DNA from: Gammaproteobacteria bacterium UBA4475
GTDB lineage: Bacteria > Pseudomonadota > Gammaproteobacteria > Pseudomonadales > Azotimanducaceae
Length of the DNA: 8,126 nucleotides
Reading direction: 5' to 3'
Assembly: GCA_002389265.1 (NCBI GenBank)
Contig: DGOD01000220.1
Span: 4,314-12,439, forward strand
A program made the position numbers and the translations under genes. Of this stretch, positions 4,884 through 8,126 are shown one piece after another. Under the pieces are notes generated by a model, which worked only from the letters and a program-made list of their open reading frames with translations, ran no database searches and was not told where the DNA came from. Every line of letters begins with the position of its first letter. Position 1 is the stretch's first letter.

Positions 4884-6599
4884 ATGGATTTTCAACGCAT
4901 TTTAATTTTATTAGGGCTCGCTGTTACAACCTACATGCTGATACTCGCGTGGAATGAAGACTACGGTAGCGGCCGTGTTGACAAGGATACCGTTAGTGTC
5001 GCGGACGTGCCCCAGGATAACCTCTTACCTGATATTAATGTGAACACCGTGAGCACAGCGAGTACGACCGACGATGCTGGCCAGATAGACTTTTTACCCC
5101 TCGATAATGGGTTATCGGCCCCGGTTACTGAAACAGCTGTGGATGACGTTGCGTTAAATACTCAGAACAGCCGTTACGTCACTATAGCGTCAGACGTACT
5201 TAACATTACTATTGATACGGTCGGTGGCGATATCGTTGAGGCTTCTTTGATCAAATTTCCAGTTGCCATCAATCAGCCCGATTCACCGTTTGTTTTAATG
5301 GATCCTCGTAATGCCTACGCAGCTCAAAGTGGTCTTATAGGACAGGATGGCACAGATACCGCAGCTGGTAGACCCACTTTTGCAGTAGTTAAAAATCATT
5401 ATGATTTATCTGACGGTCAAGACGAAATTCAGGTTGAACTAAAGACCACTCAAGGCAGTGTGTTAGTGACCAAACGTTTTACGCTACGTCGAGATGACTA
5501 CCTGGTTGATGTTGACTACGACGTCGTTAACAACAGTGAGCAGTCTTGGTCGGCAGCGCTGTTTGGCCAGATAAAGCGAGATGGTCAAGCGCCAGCGTTG
5601 GTTGATCAAAATTCCATGGGTCTGGCGCCATACACTGGCGGTGCGACCTATACAAACGATGCGCCGTACACCAAGGTGACTTTTGAGGATGTGGAAGAAA
5701 AAGCCTACAAAGCCGTAGTTGAAGGTGGTTATATCGCCATGGTTCAACACTATTTTGTGACAGCTTGGGTGCCAAAAGAAAAACTGGATAAAAATACCTT
5801 TCATGCTCGAAAACTGGGCGACAGGGATGCTTATCTGTTTGGTTTTACATCGCCAAACTGGTCAATCGCTGCTGGCTCACGAGATACTAAAGGCGCGCAG
5901 TTTTACATCGGACCAAAGGACCAATACAAGCTCGAAGAGATTTCACCGGGCTTGAACCTGACGGTGGACTACGGTTTTCTCTGGTGGCTTGCCCAGCCGA
6001 TGTTCGGTTTGCTCACATTTATTCATGGCATCGTCAGTAATTGGGGTCTGTCGATTATTGTTTTAACCCTGATTATCAAAACATTGCTGTTTCCATTATC
6101 CGCGGCTGGTTTCAAGTCAATGGCTAAGATGCGTAAGCTGCAGCCAGAGATGGCTCGCCTTAAAGAGCGGTATGGCGATGACAAACAACAATTTACCCAG
6201 GCGATGATGGCGCTTTATAAAAAGGAAGGCGCCAATCCACTAGGGGGGTGCTTACCGATTTTGATGCAAATGCCAGTATTCCTGGCACTTTACTGGACTT
6301 TGATGGAAAGCTACGAATTGCGTCAAGCGCCCTTTATGTTGTGGATTAACGACCTGTCGGTTATGGATCCCTATTTTGTGTTACCAATATTAATGGGCGC
6401 GTCTATGTTTGTGACCCAGATGATGCAGCCAGAACCGCCAGACCCCATGCAGGCGAAAGTGATGAAGTTCATGCCGGTGATGTTTACGTTCTTCTTCCTG
6501 TGGTTCCCAAGCGGACTTGTACTGTACTGGTTAGTGAACAATCTGTTGTCTATCGCGCAGCAATGGTACGTAACCAAGCAAGTCGAAAAAGCCGGCTGA
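4884..6599 (+). CDS. yidC: Membrane protein insertase YidC
   Basis: The 571-residue YidC/Oxa1/Alb3 insertase folds and inserts inner-membrane proteins, alone or with SecYEG. The N-terminal membrane helix is at about 6-23. An acidic linker (24-95) leads to the large periplasmic P1 domain (about 96-345), a hallmark of Gram-negative YidC. The conserved insertase core follows: LWWLAQPMFGLLTFIHG (366-382), NWGLSIIVLTLIIKTLLFPLS (386-406, split here by the groove Lys399), the cytoplasmic hairpin KMRKLQPEMARLKERYGDD (415-433), NPLGGCLPILMQMPVFLALY (451-470), and FMPVMFTFFFLWFPSGLVLYW (529-549). Lys399 takes the place of the positively charged groove residue (Arg366 in Escherichia coli), a common alternative. 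A GAGAG (4873-4877) precedes the ATG by six bases. It lies between yidD and mnmE as usual. Confidence 0.97.
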   Translation: MDFQRILILLGLAVTTYMLILAWNEDYGSGRVDKDTVSVADVPQDNLLPDINVNTVSTASTTDDAGQIDFLPLDNGLSAPVTETAVDDVALNTQNSRYVTIASDVLNITIDTVGGDIVEASLIKFPVAINQPDSPFVLMDPRNAYAAQSGLIGQDGTDTAAGRPTFAVVKNHYDLSDGQDEIQVELKTTQGSVLVTKRFTLRRDDYLVDVDYDVVNNSEQSWSAALFGQIKRDGQAPALVDQNSMGLAPYTGGATYTNDAPYTKVTFEDVEEKAYKAVVEGGYIAMVQHYFVTAWVPKEKLDKNTFHARKLGDRDAYLFGFTSPNWSIAAGSRDTKGAQFYIGPKDQYKLEEISPGLNLTVDYGFLWWLAQPMFGLLTFIHGIVSNWGLSIIVLTLIIKTLLFPLSAAGFKSMAKMRKLQPEMARLKERYGDDKQQFTQAMMALYKKEGANPLGGCLPILMQMPVFLALYWTLMESYELRQAPFMLWINDLSVMDPYFVLPILMGASMFVTQMMQPEPPDPMQAKVMKFMPVMFTFFFLWFPSGLVLYWLVNNLLSIAQQWYVTKQVEKAG

Positions 6600-6609
6600 T
6601 GAGACAACA

Positions 6610-7974
6610 ATGACCGGTGCCATGGCACATACCGACACCATTGTAGCAATCGCGACGCCAGCGGGCCGAGGCGGTGTCGGTATTATTCGAGTCTCGGGTG
6701 GTCGGGTGGCTAACATAGCCGAGTTGCTGGTGGGCAAGCTGCCGGCGCCCAGGCTGGCAACCTTTTCGAACTTCCTTGATGCCGATGGCAGCGCCATCGA
6801 TCAAGGCATTGCAGTATTTTTTCCAGGTCCCCATTCGTTCACGGGTGAAGACGTGCTTGAGCTGCAGGGCCATGGTGGACCCGTTGTGATGGATATGCTG
6901 TTGAACCGTGTAGTTCAAGCTGGCGCGCGTATTGCCGGCCCCGGTGAATTTTCACAACGAGCCTTCCTCAACGACAAGATTGATCTATCTCAGGCCGAAG
7001 CTATCGCCGATCTGATTGATAGTGGTAGCCAGCGCGCCGCCAAAAGTGCGGTGAATTCTTTGCAGGGTCGATTTTCAGAAAAAATCCATGAACTAGATGA
7101 TCGTATCGTCAGGCTTCGAATCCATGTTGAGGCTGCCATCGACTTTCCAGAGGAAGAGGTGGATTTTCTGGCGGATGAACTGATTCACCAAGCCCTTGCC
7201 GAGATTGAAGTTGCCATGGCGCAGACACTGGCCCAGACAGAACAAGGGGCCATATTGCGGGAAGGTGTTACGCTGGTTTTCGCAGGACGGCCGAATGCGG
7301 GTAAATCCAGCTTAATGAACTATTTCAGTGGTCGTGAAACGTCTATCGTGACCAGTGTTGCCGGTACCACCAGGGATGTGGTGAAAGAAGATATCCATCT
7401 AGATGGCGTACCTCTGCGACTGGTGGATACAGCCGGTTTACGAGACAGTGACGATTTGGTGGAAAAGGAAGGGATTCGTCGTGCTCGGCAGGAACTTGAG
7501 ACTGCCGATATGATTCTGCTGATGATTGATTACAGCGAGCATGCAGAAGATTGGCAAGTTCAGGCTGACGGGTTATTGGCGGAAGCAGGTCGCCTTCAAG
7601 GTGCTATCGTTGTACTCAACAAGATTGATAAGCGCGCACTTGAAGCGATACCAGCATTTAAGGTGCCAGTGCTTGGTATCTCAGTGACGACGATGGAGGG
7701 TCTGAGCGCACTTAAAGCCTGCATTCAGCAGGCGATCGGGTTTGATGCCCAAGTAGAAGGTAATTTTATTGCCCGTAGTCGCCATCTTGATGCATTGCGT
7801 CGCGCCGATGAGGCGGTGAGAATGGGCGGGCAGCAGTTGCAGACTCTGCAAGCGGGTGAGTTGCTTGCCGAAGAATTGCGCATAGCGCACGAAGCACTGA
7901 ATGAAATCACCGGTGAGTTTTCCAGTGATGACTTGCTCGGTCAGATATTTTCAAGCTTTTGTATCGGCAAATAA
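6610..7974 (+). CDS. mnmE: tRNA uridine-5-carboxymethylaminomethyl(34) synthesis GTPase MnmE
   Basis: With MnmG, MnmE modifies the wobble uridine (U34) of certain tRNAs, using GTP hydrolysis and folate. The 454 residues show the N-terminal folate-binding domain (DTIVAIATPAGRGGVGIIRVSG, 9-30; GPGEFSQRAFLNDKIDLSQAEA split over 110-131), a helical domain, and an inserted G domain with G1 GRPNAGKSS (226-234), G2 AGTTRD (251-256), G3 DTAG (273-276) and G4 NKID (337-340). The C-terminus is the expected FCIGK, holding the catalytic-site Cys451. The length matches the Escherichia coli enzyme. ATG at 6610 is used here, but ATG at 6622 would give MAHTDTIVA, which aligns better with the Escherichia coli start; neither has a strong ribosome site. 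It begins 10 bases after yidC and ends the visible operon. Confidence 0.97.
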   Translation: MTGAMAHTDTIVAIATPAGRGGVGIIRVSGGRVANIAELLVGKLPAPRLATFSNFLDADGSAIDQGIAVFFPGPHSFTGEDVLELQGHGGPVVMDMLLNRVVQAGARIAGPGEFSQRAFLNDKIDLSQAEAIADLIDSGSQRAAKSAVNSLQGRFSEKIHELDDRIVRLRIHVEAAIDFPEEEVDFLADELIHQALAEIEVAMAQTLAQTEQGAILREGVTLVFAGRPNAGKSSLMNYFSGRETSIVTSVAGTTRDVVKEDIHLDGVPLRLVDTAGLRDSDDLVEKEGIRRARQELETADMILLMIDYSEHAEDWQVQADGLLAEAGRLQGAIVVLNKIDKRALEAIPAFKVPVLGISVTTMEGLSALKACIQQAIGFDAQVEGNFIARSRHLDALRRADEAVRMGGQQLQTLQAGELLAEELRIAHEALNEITGEFSSDDLLGQIFSSFCIGK

Positions 7975-8099
7975 TCAGACCTTCCGTATGGTCCGAGATG
8001 TTTCACAAACCCCTCTGAGCCTCGCCGAACTCAGCCGAAATAACGACTTTATATATCAGCCCCTTGATAAACTGTTTTAACAGCAAATTTTATTTCCTC

Positions 8100-8126
8100 T
8101 TTTTTGATCAGGGTTTTTCGATCAGG
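8100..8126. repeat. 14-bp tandem repeat running into the window edge
   Basis: TTTTTTGATCAGGG (8100-8113) is followed by TTTTTCGATCAGG (8114-8126), one mismatch in the 13 bases available, and the window ends inside the second unit. The rest of the gap after mnmE (7975-8099) holds a weak CTGTT-TT-AACAG dyad (8072-8083) and a GACC/GGTC pair near 7978-7993, but no hairpin with a proper T tract. No gene is seen. More units may lie beyond the edge. Confidence 0.5.

Noticed and set aside
6078..6083. Lys399 of YidC instead of the Arg of Escherichia coli in the hydrophilic groove
   Set aside because: Lysine at this place is common in Pseudomonas-type YidC, so it is not an anomaly.
6598..6612. A four-codon mini-frame (ATG...TGA) overlapping the yidC stop and the mnmE start
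   Set aside because: It is short enough to arise by chance and has no ribosome site of its own.
7999..8006. TGTTTCAC, which equals half of a parS site
   Set aside because: The second half (GTGAAACA) is absent, and an 8-base match somewhere in a window this size is expected fairly often by chance.
8072..8083. CTGTT-TT-AACAG as a terminator after mnmE
   Set aside because: The loop is only two bases, the stem is AT-rich, and no T tract follows directly.

Overview
The window is a bacterial chromosomal replication-origin region of gammaproteobacterial type. The conserved layout is (recF side) dnaN - dnaA - origin - rpmH - rnpA - yidD - yidC - mnmE, with the two arms transcribed away from the origin. 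DnaA, L34, YidC and MnmE closely resemble those of the class. The left DnaN carries a VVERRQTLPVLSN stretch that I associate with Pseudomonas-like and marine Pseudomonadales relatives. Base composition is moderate, and YidC has an acidic, Asp-rich periplasmic linker, so a marine gammaproteobacterium is plausible. I cannot name a genus.

Left arm (1-3459, minus strand): dnaA (GTG start) is followed by two consecutive sliding-clamp genes. The one next to dnaA (976-2079) is a complete but divergent DnaN. The next (1-923, cut by the window edge) is the conventional DnaN. This tandem dnaN pair in the dnaA operon is the main departure from the textbook arrangement. The dnaA-proximal copy differs from the canonical clamp at several residues that form the partner-binding cleft, while most of the fold is kept.

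Centre (3460-4025): the dnaA-rpmH intergenic region looks like oriC. It holds six DnaA-box-like 9-mers (three of them a strict 11-bp tandem array), an IHF consensus match, a 30-bp stretch with a single G/C, several inverted repeats near its two ends, and a strong sigma70-type promoter for rpmH. It contains no GATC, so Dam/SeqA control of the enterobacterial kind is unlikely to act here.

Right arm (3958-7974, plus strand): rpmH (L34), rnpA (RNase P protein), yidD, yidC (membrane insertase) and mnmE (tRNA modification GTPase) form a tight run with gaps of 9, 0, 12 and 10 bases, probably one operon read from the rpmH promoter. After mnmE, 152 bases carry no gene and no convincing terminator, but end in a short 14-bp tandem repeat that runs into the window edge.
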